A stretch of DNA of 64,000 nucleotides from Pseudomonas reidholzensis (GTDB lineage Bacteria; Pseudomonadota; Gammaproteobacteria; Pseudomonadales; Pseudomonadaceae): NCBI RefSeq assembly GCF_900536025.1, contig NZ_UNOZ01000031.1:245870-309869 (forward strand). The letters are read 5' to 3'. Of this stretch, positions 35,800-44,644 are shown one piece after another. Position numbers and translations under genes: made by a program. Each line of letters starts with the position of its first letter. The stretch's first letter is position 1. Below the pieces are notes generated by a model. That model saw only the letters and a program-made list of their open reading frames with translations, was not told where the DNA came from and searched no databases.

Positions 35800-37098
35800 T
35801 CATCCCGCTGGCAGGCGGATCCTGAATTGCGCCCCACCCAACGCCGACTGCGCCACGGTGAGCGTGCCGCCCTGCCCTTCGATCGCCCGTCGGCTGATGG
35901 CCAGGCCCAGGCCGAAGCCACCGGTATTGCGATCACGGCTGCGATCCAGCCGATAGAACGGCTGGAAGATCCGTTCACGCTCCTCGACCGGGATACCGAT
36001 CCCGTCATCCTCGACGGTCAGCAGGCAGGCGCCGTCCTCTTCGAGCCGCAGGCGCAGCAGCAACGCTTCATCGCAGTAACGCATGGCATTGCGCACCAGG
36101 TTCTGTACCGCCCGCGCGGTCAGCCGCGGGTCGAGGACAAAGCGTGGCAAGTGGCTCTCAGCGCGCACTTCCCAGCGGATGCCACGGCCGTCGAGCTCTT
36201 CGGCGAAGCCGCCGAGTACGCTGTCGACCAGCTCAAGCAACGACACCTCGACCCGCTCGCGGGCCTGGTCGGCATTCTGCAGGCGGCTGTAGGACAGCAA
36301 CTCGAGCACCAGCTCATCCAGCTCACGCACATGCCCGACCAGCTCCAGCAAGCGCTTGCGGCTGGCCGGCGGCACCTCGTCAAACAACAGCACCAGGCCG
36401 AAGTCGAGGCGGGTCAACGGCGTGCGCAACTCGTGCGACACCGCATTGAGCAGCTCGCGCTGCTCGTTGACGTGGCGCTCGAGGTCACCGGCCATGGTGT
36501 CGAACACCCCGGCCAGCGCGCCGATGTTCGAGTGCGCGGAAATCTGCGTGCGCTCGGCCATCTGCCCCTGGCCCAGGCGCCGTGCGGTTTCCTTGAGGCG
36601 CTCGAGGTCGCGCCAGTGCGGCCACACCCAGACCAGCAGGCAACCGAGCATGGCCGCGCCGATCAGCACCGTCACCCCCCACGACAAGACATTGATGTCG
36701 ACCGGGTCCGGCGGGTTGTGCAAGCTCACCAGCCAGTCCTGGTCGAGCGGCGCCAGGGCCGTGCGGTAATAGCCCCAGTCGCCGATGCGCACCACGTTCA
36801 GGCCGTGCTCCAGGCGGGCCCGCTCGGCCACCGAGAGCTGCGCCTGTTCCCAGCTCAGCAGCTCCACCTGCAACGGCGCGAAGCTCGCCGCCAGTTCACT
36901 CTGGACGGCCGGCCACTGCTCACGCGGCACTTGGTGGAACTGGCGAACGATCAAGCCCTGGACGCCTTTGGCCTGGTCCAGGTTGTAGGCCATGAAGCGC
37001 TCATGGAAGGCCCCGACGATGGCGTCGGGAATCAACAGCAAGGCACCGGCATAGGCGACGATGATCACCAGGTACAGGCGCACCAGGATCTTCAGCAT
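35800..37098 (-). CDS. rstB: RstB-like sensor histidine kinase
   Basis: Protein of 432 residues, the same length as E. coli RstB. N-terminal helix (about 4-24), periplasmic sensor (about 25-135), second helix (about 137-158), HAMP region, dimerisation domain with phospho-acceptor histidine in AVSHELRTPLTRL, and an HATPase domain with N-box NLVRNAMRYC and G boxes (DDGIGIP, GFGLGLA). The pattern WPHWRDLERLKETARRLGQG is typical of RstB. It forms a pair with the response regulator 7 bp upstream. Its signal is unknown; the neighbouring RND pump is a likely target. Confidence 0.85.
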   Translation of the reverse strand: MLKILVRLYLVIIVAYAGALLLIPDAIVGAFHERFMAYNLDQAKGVQGLIVRQFHQVPREQWPAVQSELAASFAPLQVELLSWEQAQLSVAERARLEHGLNVVRIGDWGYYRTALAPLDQDWLVSLHNPPDPVDINVLSWGVTVLIGAAMLGCLLVWVWPHWRDLERLKETARRLGQGQMAERTQISAHSNIGALAGVFDTMAGDLERHVNEQRELLNAVSHELRTPLTRLDFGLVLLFDEVPPASRKRLLELVGHVRELDELVLELLSYSRLQNADQARERVEVSLLELVDSVLGGFAEELDGRGIRWEVRAESHLPRFVLDPRLTARAVQNLVRNAMRYCDEALLLRLRLEEDGACLLTVEDDGIGIPVEERERIFQPFYRLDRSRDRNTGGFGLGLAISRRAIEGQGGTLTVAQSALGGAQFRIRLPAG

Positions 37099-37105
37099 GA
37101 TGCGT

Positions 37106-37807
37106 TCAGAACTCCCACTCGACCCGGCTGAACAGGTAACCCTTGCCCCACACGGTCTTGATCTTGCGCGCTTCGCCGGCGCTGTCGTCGAACTTGCGGC
37201 GCAACTTGGAAATGGCCACGTCGACCGAACGATCAGTGCCGTTGAACTCGATGCCGCGCAGTTGCTGGAGAATGCGGTCGCGGCTGAGCACTTCACCGGC
37301 GTTGCGCGCCAGCACTACCAGCAGGTTGTATTCGCCGCTGGACAACTCCACCTCATCGCCACGCCAGCTCACGCTGCGCTCGGCAAGGTCGATGCGCAGC
37401 CCACCGACCTGGATCAGGTCGCTCTCCAGGCGCGGCTCGTTGATGCTGCTGCGGCGCAGCAAGGTGCGCACGCGGGCGAGCAGCACGCGCGGCTCACAGG
37501 GTTTGGTGACGTAGTCGTCGGCGCCCATTTCCAGGCCCAGCACCTGGTCGTGGCTGTCGTCGCGCGCGGTCAGCATGAGGATCGGCAGGCCTTGCGACTC
37601 CTGGCGCAGCAAGCGGCAGACCTGCAGGCCGTCGAGGCCCGGGAGCATCAGGTCGAGTATCACCAGGTCGGGTTTCTGTCGGCGAAAGGCGTCCAGCACA
37701 TGGTCGCCGCGGGCGATCACTCGGACGTGGAAGTCGTTGCGTTGCAGGTAGCTGGCGATCAGCTCGGCCAGCGCGCTGTCGTCTTCGACCAGGAGAATGT
37801 TGGGCAT
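37106..37807 (-). CDS. rstA: RstA-like OmpR-family response regulator
   Basis: Protein of 233 residues: a receiver domain with acidic pocket (EDD at 8-10), phospho-acceptor D52 and conserved K102, then an OmpR-type winged helix (about 135-228, ending VWGKGYLFSR). It begins at ATG 37807, where the receiver starts; the longer reading from 37858 is unlikely. It is divergent from a MexMN-like pump across a 156-bp region holding four phased direct repeats, a probable binding site. Confidence 0.88.
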   Translation of the reverse strand: MPNILLVEDDSALAELIASYLQRNDFHVRVIARGDHVLDAFRRQKPDLVILDLMLPGLDGLQVCRLLRQESQGLPILMLTARDDSHDQVLGLEMGADDYVTKPCEPRVLLARVRTLLRRSSINEPRLESDLIQVGGLRIDLAERSVSWRGDEVELSSGEYNLLVVLARNAGEVLSRDRILQQLRGIEFNGTDRSVDVAISKLRRKFDDSAGEARKIKTVWGKGYLFSRVEWEF

Positions 37808-37874
37808 AGGTGGATTGACAGAAAAAGGATGGGAGGCAGGATATAGAACCCTACGCACAGCCAGGGCGATTCCT

Positions 37875-37909
37875 TACACTTTTTCACACACGTCCTACAG
37901 TGCTTCACA
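37875..37909. promoter_or_regulatory. Four phased direct repeats, candidate RstA-type operator
   Basis: YACA cores begin at 37875, 37885, 37896 and 37906 (TACA, CACA, TACA, CACA), spaced 10-11 bp, each preceded by pyrimidines (TTACAC, TTCACAC, CCTACAG, TTCACAC). One-turn spacing of direct repeats suits a dimeric OmpR-family regulator. The site lies between rstA and the pump genes. Confidence 0.6.
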
Positions 37910-37963
37910 CCCACGGCGTGAACGACTGCTTTAGCATAGCCGGGTCATCCTCGGAAGCTCCGT

Positions 37964-39133
37964 ATGTCTATCTATCTGCCCTCCCGCCTGCGCCGCCTGG
38001 TGCCACTGGCGCTGCTCCCCCTGTTGCTCGCCGGTTGCAACGATGCCGCCGACACCGAGCCCACCGCCCCGCCCCCGCACGTGCGGGTCGAGACCGTGCA
38101 GGTCCAGGCGCTGGCGATCAGCACTGAACTCAGCGGCAGGCTGCTCGCGCCGCGTACTGCCGAGGTGCGCGCGCGGGTCGCCGGCGTGGTGCTCAAGCGG
38201 ATGTACCGCGAAGGCAGCGACGTCAAGCAGGGTGCGGTGCTGTTCCTGATCGATCCGGCGCCGTTCAAGGCCGACCACGACAGTGCGCGTGCCGCCCTGG
38301 CCAAGGCCGAGGCCACGCAGTACCAGGCGCGTCTGCAGGAGCAACGCTACCGCCAACTGGTCGACGACAAGGCGGTCAGCCGCCAGGAGTACGACAACGC
38401 CCGCGCCGCCTTCCTCCAGGCCGACGCCGAAGTCGCCTCGGCCAAGGCCGCGCTGGAGCGCAGCCGGCTCAACCTGGGCTATGCCACGGTCACCGCGCCG
38501 ATTTCCGGGCGCATCGGCCGCGCGCTGGTCACCGAAGGGGCGCTGGTCGGGCAGAACGAGAGCACCCCGCTGGCGATCATCCAGCAACTGGACCCGATCC
38601 ATGCCGACGTCAGCCAGTCGACCCGCGAGCTCAACGCCCTGCGCCGCGCCTTGCGCGCCGGCGAGCTGAGCCAGGTGGGCGATGGCCAGGCCAAGGCCAC
38701 CTTGATCGAAGACGACGGCAGTGCCTACCCGCTGGCGGGCAAGCTGCTGTTCTCCGACATCAGTGTCGACCCGAGCACCAACCAGATCACCCTGCGCAGC
38801 GAGTTCCCCAACCCCGACCTCGACCTGCTGCCCGGCAGCTACGTGCGGGTGCGCCTGGAGCAGGCGGTGCAGCCCAAGGGCATCAGCGTGCCGCAGCGGG
38901 CCATCCTGCGTGACAGCGCCGGCGTGCCGAAGGTACTGGTGGTGGACGCGCAGACCCGCATCAGCGAACGCCAGGTGGTGCTGGGCAATGCCCAGGGCGA
39001 CCGCTGGATCGTCAGCGAAGGCCTGGTGCCCGGCGAGCGCGTGGTGGTCGAGGGCCTGCAGCACGTCAAGGCCGGCGACCAGGTCCGGGTCGACACCGGC
39101 GCGCTTCCCATCGTCCAGCACAACGGCCAGTGA
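37964..39133 (+). CDS. mexM: RND efflux membrane-fusion protein (MexM-like)
   Basis: Precursor of 389 residues and a lipoprotein: the signal peptide ends in LLLAGC with C25 as the lipid-modified residue. It has the barrel-sandwich (lipoyl-like) region around VRARVAGVVLKRMYREGSDV, a helical hairpin (about 105-165) and beta-barrel domains. It links the inner-membrane pump to an outer-membrane channel. The order RstBA-like two-component system divergent from a two-gene RND operon without its own channel matches PA1435-PA1438 (mexMN) of P. aeruginosa, hence the name; orthology was not tested. Confidence 0.75.
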   Translation: MSIYLPSRLRRLVPLALLPLLLAGCNDAADTEPTAPPPHVRVETVQVQALAISTELSGRLLAPRTAEVRARVAGVVLKRMYREGSDVKQGAVLFLIDPAPFKADHDSARAALAKAEATQYQARLQEQRYRQLVDDKAVSRQEYDNARAAFLQADAEVASAKAALERSRLNLGYATVTAPISGRIGRALVTEGALVGQNESTPLAIIQQLDPIHADVSQSTRELNALRRALRAGELSQVGDGQAKATLIEDDGSAYPLAGKLLFSDISVDPSTNQITLRSEFPNPDLDLLPGSYVRVRLEQAVQPKGISVPQRAILRDSAGVPKVLVVDAQTRISERQVVLGNAQGDRWIVSEGLVPGERVVVEGLQHVKAGDQVRVDTGALPIVQHNGQ

Positions 39134-39144
39134 GGGCCTGATTC

Positions 39145-42100
39145 ATGCCGCAGTTCTTCATTGACCGCCCGGTGTTCGCCTGGGTGGTGGCACTGTTCAT
39201 CCTGCTCGCCGGGGCACTGGCGATCCCGCAGTTGCCGGTCGCCCAGTACCCCAACGTGGCGCCGCCACAAGTCGAGATCTATGCCGTGTACCCGGGCGCT
39301 TCGGCGGCGACCATGGACGAAAGCGTGGTCAGCCTGATCGAGCAGGAGCTCAATGGCGCCGACAACCTGCTCTACTTCCAGTCGCAGAGCAGCCTGGGCA
39401 GCGCCACCATTACCGCCACCTTCCAGCCCGGCACCCAGCCGGACCTGGCCCAGGTCGACGTGCAGAACCGCCTCAAGGTGGTCGAGTCGCGCCTGCCGCG
39501 GGCGGTCACCCAGCAAGGCCTGCAGGTGGAGAAGGTCTCGACCGGTTTCCTGTTGCTGGCGACGCTGACCTCCGAGGACGGCAGCCTCGACGAAACCGCG
39601 CTCAGCGACCTCCTGGCGCGCAACGTGATGAACGAAATCCGCCGCCTCAAGGGCGTCGGCAAGGCCCAGCTGTATGGCTCCGAACGGGCCATGCGGATCT
39701 GGATCGACCCGGCCCGGCTGATCGGTTTCAACCTCACGCCCAACGACGTCGCCGAGGCGATTGCCGCGCAGAACGCCCAGGTCGCGCCCGGCAGCATCGG
39801 TGACCTGCCCAGCCGCCCGACCCAGGAAGTCACCGCCAACGTGGTGGTCAAGGGCCAGCTGAGCCTGCCCGAAGAGTTCGCCGCGATCGTCCTGCGGGCG
39901 AACGCCGACGGCTCGACAGTGACCGTCGGCGATGTCGCCCGGGTCGAGATCGGCGCACAGGAGTACCAGTACGGCACGCGCCTCAACGGCAAGCCGTCGA
40001 CCGCCTTTGCCGTGCAGCTGTCGCCCGGCGCCAACGCCATGGAAACCGCCACCCTGGTGCGGGAAAAAATGGCCCAGCTGGCGCCGCTGTTCCCTGACGG
40101 GGTCAAGTACGACATCCCCTACGACACCTCGCCCTTCGTCAAGGTCTCGATCCAGCAGGTGATCACCACCCTGTTCGAAGCCATGTTGCTGGTGTTTGCG
40201 GTGATGTTCCTGTTCCTGCAGAACATCCGCTACACGCTGATCCCGACCCTGGTGGTGCCGGTGGCGCTGATGGGTACCTTTGCGGTGATGCTGGCGTTGG
40301 GGTTCTCGATCAACGTGCTGACCCTGTTCGGCATGGTCCTGGCCATCGGCATCCTGGTCGACGATGCCATCGTGGTGGTGGAGAACGTCGAGCGGATCAT
40401 GGCCGAAGAAGGCCTGCCGCCCAAGGAGGCGACCCGCAAGGCCATGGGCCAGATCAGCGGCGCCATCGTCGGCATCACCCTGGTGCTGGTCGCGGTGTTC
40501 CTGCCGATGGCCTTCATGCAGGGCTCGGTGGGGGTGATCTACCAGCAGTTCTCGGTGTCCATGGCGGTGTCGATCCTGTTCTCGGCGTTTCTTGCCCTGA
40601 GCCTGACCCCGGCCCTCTGCGCCACCCTGCTCAAGCCATTGCCCAAAGGGCATCAGCATGCGCAAAAGGGCTTCTTTGGCTGGTTCAACCGGCGTTTCGA
40701 GGGCATGAGCAACGGCTACCAGCGCTGGGTCGCGCATGCGCTCAAGCGCAGCGGCCGCTACCTGTTGCTGTATGGCGTGCTGCTGGCGGTGCTGGGCTAT
40801 GGCTTCAGCCAGTTGCCGACCGCCTTTTTGCCAACCGAAGACCAGGGCTACACGATCACCGATATCCAGTTGCCACCGGGCGCCAGCCGCGCGCGCACCG
40901 TCGAGGTTGCGGCGCAGATCGAGGCGCACAACGCGCAGGAGCCGGGCGTGGGCAACACGACGATGATCCTCGGCTTCAGCTTTTCGGGTAGCGGTCAGAA
41001 CGCCGCCCTCGCCTTTACCACGCTCAAGGATTGGTCCGAGCGCGGTGCCGACGACAGCGCCCAGTCGATTGCCGACCGCGCCAGCGGGGCGTTCAGCCAG
41101 TTGAAGGACGCCGTGGCCTACTCGGTACTGCCGCCGCCCATCGATGGCCTGGGCGAATCGACCGGTTTCGAGTTCCGCCTGCAGGACCGTGGCGGCCTGG
41201 GCCATGCGCAACTGATGGCGGCGCGTGACGACCTGCTGGCCAACGCGCGCAACAGCAAGGTGCTGGTCAACGTGCGCGAATCGTCGCTGGCTGAAAGCCC
41301 ACAGGTGCAGCTGGAGATCGACCGGCGCCAGGCCAACGCGCTGGGCGTGTCGTTCGCCGACATCGGCGCGGTGCTGAACACCGCGGTCGGCTCCAACTAC
41401 GTCAACGACTTCCCCAACCAGGGCCGCATGCAGCGCGTAGTGGTCCAGGCTGAAGGCGACCAGCGCAGCCAGGTCGAGGACCTGCTGAAGATCCATGTGC
41501 GCAACAGCAGCGGCAAGATGGTCCCGCTCGGTGCGTTCGTACAGGCCAAGTGGGTCAGCGGCCCGGTGCAGCTGACCCGCTATAACGGCTACCCGGCGGT
41601 GTCGATTTCCGGCGAGCCGGCGCCGGGCTACAGCTCCGGTGACGCCATGGCCGAGGTCCAGCGCCTGGTCGATCAGCTGCCGACCGGCACCGCGCTGGAG
41701 TGGACCGGCCTGTCGCTGCAGGAGCGTTTGTCCGGCAGCCAGGCGCCGTTGCTGATGGCCCTGTCGCTGCTGGTGGTGTTCCTCTGCCTGGCGGCGCTCT
41801 ACGAGAGCTGGTCGATCCCCACCGCGGTGTTGCTGGTGGTGCCGCTGGGTATTCTCGGTGCGGTGTTGGCGGTGACCTTGCGCGGCATGCCCAACGACGT
41901 GTTCTTCAAGGTCGGCTTGATCACCTTGATCGGCCTGTCGGCGAAAAACGCCATCCTCATCATCGAGTTCGCCAAGGGCCTGGTCGACCAGGGCCATGAC
42001 CCGCTGGACGCCGCGATCCAGGCTGCACGCCTGCGCCTGCGGCCGATCGTGATGACCTCGCTGGCGTTCATCCTCGGCGTGGTGCCCCTGGCCATCGCCA

Positions 42101-42267
42101 GCGGCGCCAGCTCGGCCAGCCAGCAGGCAATCGGCACTGGGGTGATCGGCGGGATGCTCAGCGCGACCTTGGCGGTGGTGTTCGTGCCGGTGTTCTTCGT
42201 GGTGGTGATGCGCTTGGCCGGCCGGAGTAAGGCCAAGCCGCTGGCCGAGGTTGCCCACGAAGGCTGA
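39145..42267 (+). CDS. mexN: RND multidrug efflux pump, inner-membrane subunit (MexN-like)
   Basis: Protein of 1040 residues with the HAE-1 RND layout: twelve membrane helices and two large periplasmic loops. The proton-relay aspartates are in helix 4 in GILVDDAIVVVENVERI. It begins MPQFFIDRPVFAWVVALFI, the canonical N-terminus of AcrB/MexB relatives. It starts 11 bp after mexM. No outer-membrane factor gene follows, so it must borrow a channel such as OprM. A terminator lies just beyond its stop. Confidence 0.85.
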   Translation: MPQFFIDRPVFAWVVALFILLAGALAIPQLPVAQYPNVAPPQVEIYAVYPGASAATMDESVVSLIEQELNGADNLLYFQSQSSLGSATITATFQPGTQPDLAQVDVQNRLKVVESRLPRAVTQQGLQVEKVSTGFLLLATLTSEDGSLDETALSDLLARNVMNEIRRLKGVGKAQLYGSERAMRIWIDPARLIGFNLTPNDVAEAIAAQNAQVAPGSIGDLPSRPTQEVTANVVVKGQLSLPEEFAAIVLRANADGSTVTVGDVARVEIGAQEYQYGTRLNGKPSTAFAVQLSPGANAMETATLVREKMAQLAPLFPDGVKYDIPYDTSPFVKVSIQQVITTLFEAMLLVFAVMFLFLQNIRYTLIPTLVVPVALMGTFAVMLALGFSINVLTLFGMVLAIGILVDDAIVVVENVERIMAEEGLPPKEATRKAMGQISGAIVGITLVLVAVFLPMAFMQGSVGVIYQQFSVSMAVSILFSAFLALSLTPALCATLLKPLPKGHQHAQKGFFGWFNRRFEGMSNGYQRWVAHALKRSGRYLLLYGVLLAVLGYGFSQLPTAFLPTEDQGYTITDIQLPPGASRARTVEVAAQIEAHNAQEPGVGNTTMILGFSFSGSGQNAALAFTTLKDWSERGADDSAQSIADRASGAFSQLKDAVAYSVLPPPIDGLGESTGFEFRLQDRGGLGHAQLMAARDDLLANARNSKVLVNVRESSLAESPQVQLEIDRRQANALGVSFADIGAVLNTAVGSNYVNDFPNQGRMQRVVVQAEGDQRSQVEDLLKIHVRNSSGKMVPLGAFVQAKWVSGPVQLTRYNGYPAVSISGEPAPGYSSGDAMAEVQRLVDQLPTGTALEWTGLSLQERLSGSQAPLLMALSLLVVFLCLAALYESWSIPTAVLLVVPLGILGAVLAVTLRGMPNDVFFKVGLITLIGLSAKNAILIIEFAKGLVDQGHDPLDAAIQAARLRLRPIVMTSLAFILGVVPLAIASGASSASQQAIGTGVIGGMLSATLAVVFVPVFFVVVMRLAGRSKAKPLAEVAHEG

Positions 42268-42293
42268 CTGGACAAGCCACACGTGACATGGGA

Positions 42294-42326
42294 GGGTTCC
42301 TGGATTGAATGCCAGGAACCCTTTTT
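42294..42326 (+). terminator. Rho-independent terminator of mexMN, abutting mobA
   Basis: Ten-bp perfect stem GGGTTCCTGG / CCAGGAACCC around an 8-base loop, followed by five T. The mobA start codon is only 2 bp beyond the T run. Confidence 0.88.
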
Positions 42327-42327
42327 C

Positions 42328-42903
42328 ATGTCCGCCAGCCTGCCCCCCTGCTCCACCCTCATCCTCGCCGGTGGCCGCGGGCAGCGCATGGGTGGCCGCG
42401 ACAAGGGTTTGCTGGCCTGGCAAGGCGAGCCGTTGGTGGCGCACGTGCAGCGGGTGGTGCGGCCGCTGAGTGATGATGTGGTGATCTCCTGCAACCGTAA
42501 TCAAGATGCCTATGGGGCGTTCGCCGACCAGTTGGTCGGGGATGCCGAAACGGGCTTTCCCGGGCCGTTGGCGGGTGTGATCGCAGGCCTTGGGGCGGCG
42601 CGCCATGCTTGGGTAGTGGTCCTGGCCTGCGATGCACCGCGCATTGATCGAGCGCTGATCGAGGACCTGCTGGCGCTGGCGGTTGCCCATGACAGTGTCG
42701 CCATGGTGCGCCAGGGTGGGTATTGGCAGCCGATGTTCAGTGTCTTGCCGCAGCGTGTGCTGCCGGTGCTGGAGCAGGCGTGGCAGGCGGGCGAGCGGAG
42801 TTTGCAGAAGGCCTTGCTGCGCGAGCCGGTGCAGGGGTTGGAGTGCGCCGAGGACGACCTGCGTTTGAGTAACTTCAACAGCCCCGACTGGCTGGGTGAT
42901 TGA
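42328..42903 (+). CDS. mobA: Molybdenum cofactor guanylyltransferase
   Basis: Protein of 191 residues. The nucleotide-binding signature LILAGGRGQRMGGRDKG is at about residues 9-25. It adds GMP to molybdopterin cofactor to form the bis-MGD used by DMSO-reductase-family enzymes. ATG 42328 is the only sensible start; an in-frame GTG at 42283 lies in the terminator stem region. No ribosome binding site stands before 42328, since the terminator T run occupies that place. It ends 5 bp from the converging acyl-CoA ligase. Confidence 0.9.
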   Translation: MSASLPPCSTLILAGGRGQRMGGRDKGLLAWQGEPLVAHVQRVVRPLSDDVVISCNRNQDAYGAFADQLVGDAETGFPGPLAGVIAGLGAARHAWVVVLACDAPRIDRALIEDLLALAVAHDSVAMVRQGGYWQPMFSVLPQRVLPVLEQAWQAGERSLQKALLREPVQGLECAEDDLRLSNFNSPDWLGD

Positions 42904-42907
42904 GGCT

Positions 42908-44599
42908 TCATCGCATCAACGTGATGCGTTCCGCCAACAATACCTCGAGACTGATCTCACGCATCCTGAACTTCTGTACCTTGCCAGTCACGGTCATTGG
43001 GAACTCATCGACGAAGTGGAAATAGCGCGGCACCTTGAAGTGTGCGACCCGTGCCTTCGCCCACTCGCGCAGCGCCTCGTCGCTCACCACCTGCCCTGGG
43101 TGCACGCGCACCCAGGCGACGATTTCCTCGCCATAGCGGCTGCAGGGCACGCCGATCACCTGCACATCAGCCACCGCCGGATGGGTGAAGAAAAACTCCT
43201 CGAGCTCACGTGGATAGATGTTCTCCCCGCCGCGAATGATCATGTCCTTGCTGCGCCCGACAATCCGCACATACCCCGCCTCATCCATCTGCGCCAGGTC
43301 GCCGGTATGCATCCAGCCTTCAGCGTCGATGCTTTCGGCCGTGGCCTTGGGGTCGTTCCAGTAGCCGAGCATCACGCTGTAGCCGCGCGTGCACAGCTCG
43401 CCAATATGCCCGTACGGCACTGTGTTGCCCGCGTCATCGATGAGTTTGCTCTGCAGATGCGGCTGGGTCCGGCCGACGCTGGTGACGCGGCGCTGCAGAT
43501 CGTCATCAGAGCACGTCTGCAGCGACACTGGGCTGGTTTCGGTCATGCCATAGGCGATCTGCACCTCGGCCATGTGCATCTCGACGATCACCCGCCGCAT
43601 GACTTCGATCGGGCACGGTGCGCCCGCCATGATCCCCGTGCGCAGGCTGGACAGGTCGAACTCGCCGCGCTGCGGGTGATCCAGCAAGGCGATGAACATG
43701 GTCGGTACACCATACAATACGGTGGCTTGTTCTCCGGCCACGGCGCGCAGGGTGGCCAGCGCGCCGAAGGCGTCGCTGGGATAGACCAGGGTACTGCCGT
43801 GGGTCATGCAGCCTAGGTTGGCCATGACCATGCCGAAGCAGTGATACAGCGGCACCGGCACCACCATACGGTCGTGTTCGGTAAGGCCCAGGCTCTCGCC
43901 TACCCAGTAGCCGTTGTTGAGGATGTTGTGGTGGCTGAGGGTCGCGCCCTTGGGGAAGCCGGTGGTGCCGGAGGTGTACTGGATATTGATCGGGTCATTG
44001 CACTGCAACTGGGCTTGGCGGACGGCCAGCGCCTGCTGGGGCACCGCCACCGCCCTGCCCTGCAGCTCGCGCCAGGCGAGAAAACCGCGGGGCGGGCTCG
44101 CGGCCAGGCTGACCACCCCGCGCAGCTCGGGCAGCCGCTCACAATCGAGTTCACCGGGCTGTGCGTCGGCCAGCCCAGGGATCAGGCTGAGCAACATGGC
44201 GTGGTAGTCGGAGCTCTTGAAGGCATCGGCGCAGATGATCCAGGCGCAACCGGACTGGCTCAGCGCATGGTCCAGCTCGCTGGTGCGGTACGACGGGTTG
44301 ATGTTGACCAGGATCGCACCGACCTTGGCACTAGCCAACTGTGTAATGTACCACTCGGCGCAGTTGGGCGCCCAGATGCCCAGGCGATCGCCGGCCTGCA
44401 CGCCTAGAGCCATGAGGGCGCGGGCGTGCTGATCGACCGCTGTGGCGAGTTGTTGCCAGGTGTAGCGCAGGCCTTGGCGGCAGACCACGAGGGCTTCGCG
44501 CTCGGCAAATCGGGCGACGGTGGCGTCGAACGCGTCGCCGATACACAGGTGGATCAGGGGCTTGCCCTGCTGGCCTTCGGTAAAGCTGGGCTGGGTCAT
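42908..44599 (-). CDS. AMP-dependent acyl-CoA ligase of the amine-degradation locus
   Basis: Protein of 563 residues of the ANL superfamily, close in size and motifs to FadD/ACSF2-type medium-chain or aromatic acyl-CoA synthetases. The P-loop YTSGTTGFPKGATLSH, the A5 motif YGMTETSPV, the HTGDLAQMDEAGYVRIVGRSKDMIIRGGEN split over A7-A8 and the acylation lysine in TVTGKVQKF are all present. It is the last gene after qhpA-D-C-B, starting 46 bp past qhpB. The likely role is to activate the carboxylic acid formed from the amine by QHNDH and the aldehyde dehydrogenase. The substrate is not known. Confidence 0.85.
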   Translation of the reverse strand: MTQPSFTEGQQGKPLIHLCIGDAFDATVARFAEREALVVCRQGLRYTWQQLATAVDQHARALMALGVQAGDRLGIWAPNCAEWYITQLASAKVGAILVNINPSYRTSELDHALSQSGCAWIICADAFKSSDYHAMLLSLIPGLADAQPGELDCERLPELRGVVSLAASPPRGFLAWRELQGRAVAVPQQALAVRQAQLQCNDPINIQYTSGTTGFPKGATLSHHNILNNGYWVGESLGLTEHDRMVVPVPLYHCFGMVMANLGCMTHGSTLVYPSDAFGALATLRAVAGEQATVLYGVPTMFIALLDHPQRGEFDLSSLRTGIMAGAPCPIEVMRRVIVEMHMAEVQIAYGMTETSPVSLQTCSDDDLQRRVTSVGRTQPHLQSKLIDDAGNTVPYGHIGELCTRGYSVMLGYWNDPKATAESIDAEGWMHTGDLAQMDEAGYVRIVGRSKDMIIRGGENIYPRELEEFFFTHPAVADVQVIGVPCSRYGEEIVAWVRVHPGQVVSDEALREWAKARVAHFKVPRYFHFVDEFPMTVTGKVQKFRMREISLEVLLAERITLMR

Positions 44600-44644
44600 G
44601 CTGGCCTCTTGTTGTTGTCAGTGCCGACCTGTTCGCGGCACCGG

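Noticed and set aside
38839..42690. 1283-codon open frame antisense to mexM, mexN and mobA
   Set aside because: Same shadow effect: His/Gln/Arg-rich translation without domains, lying opposite three well-supported genes.
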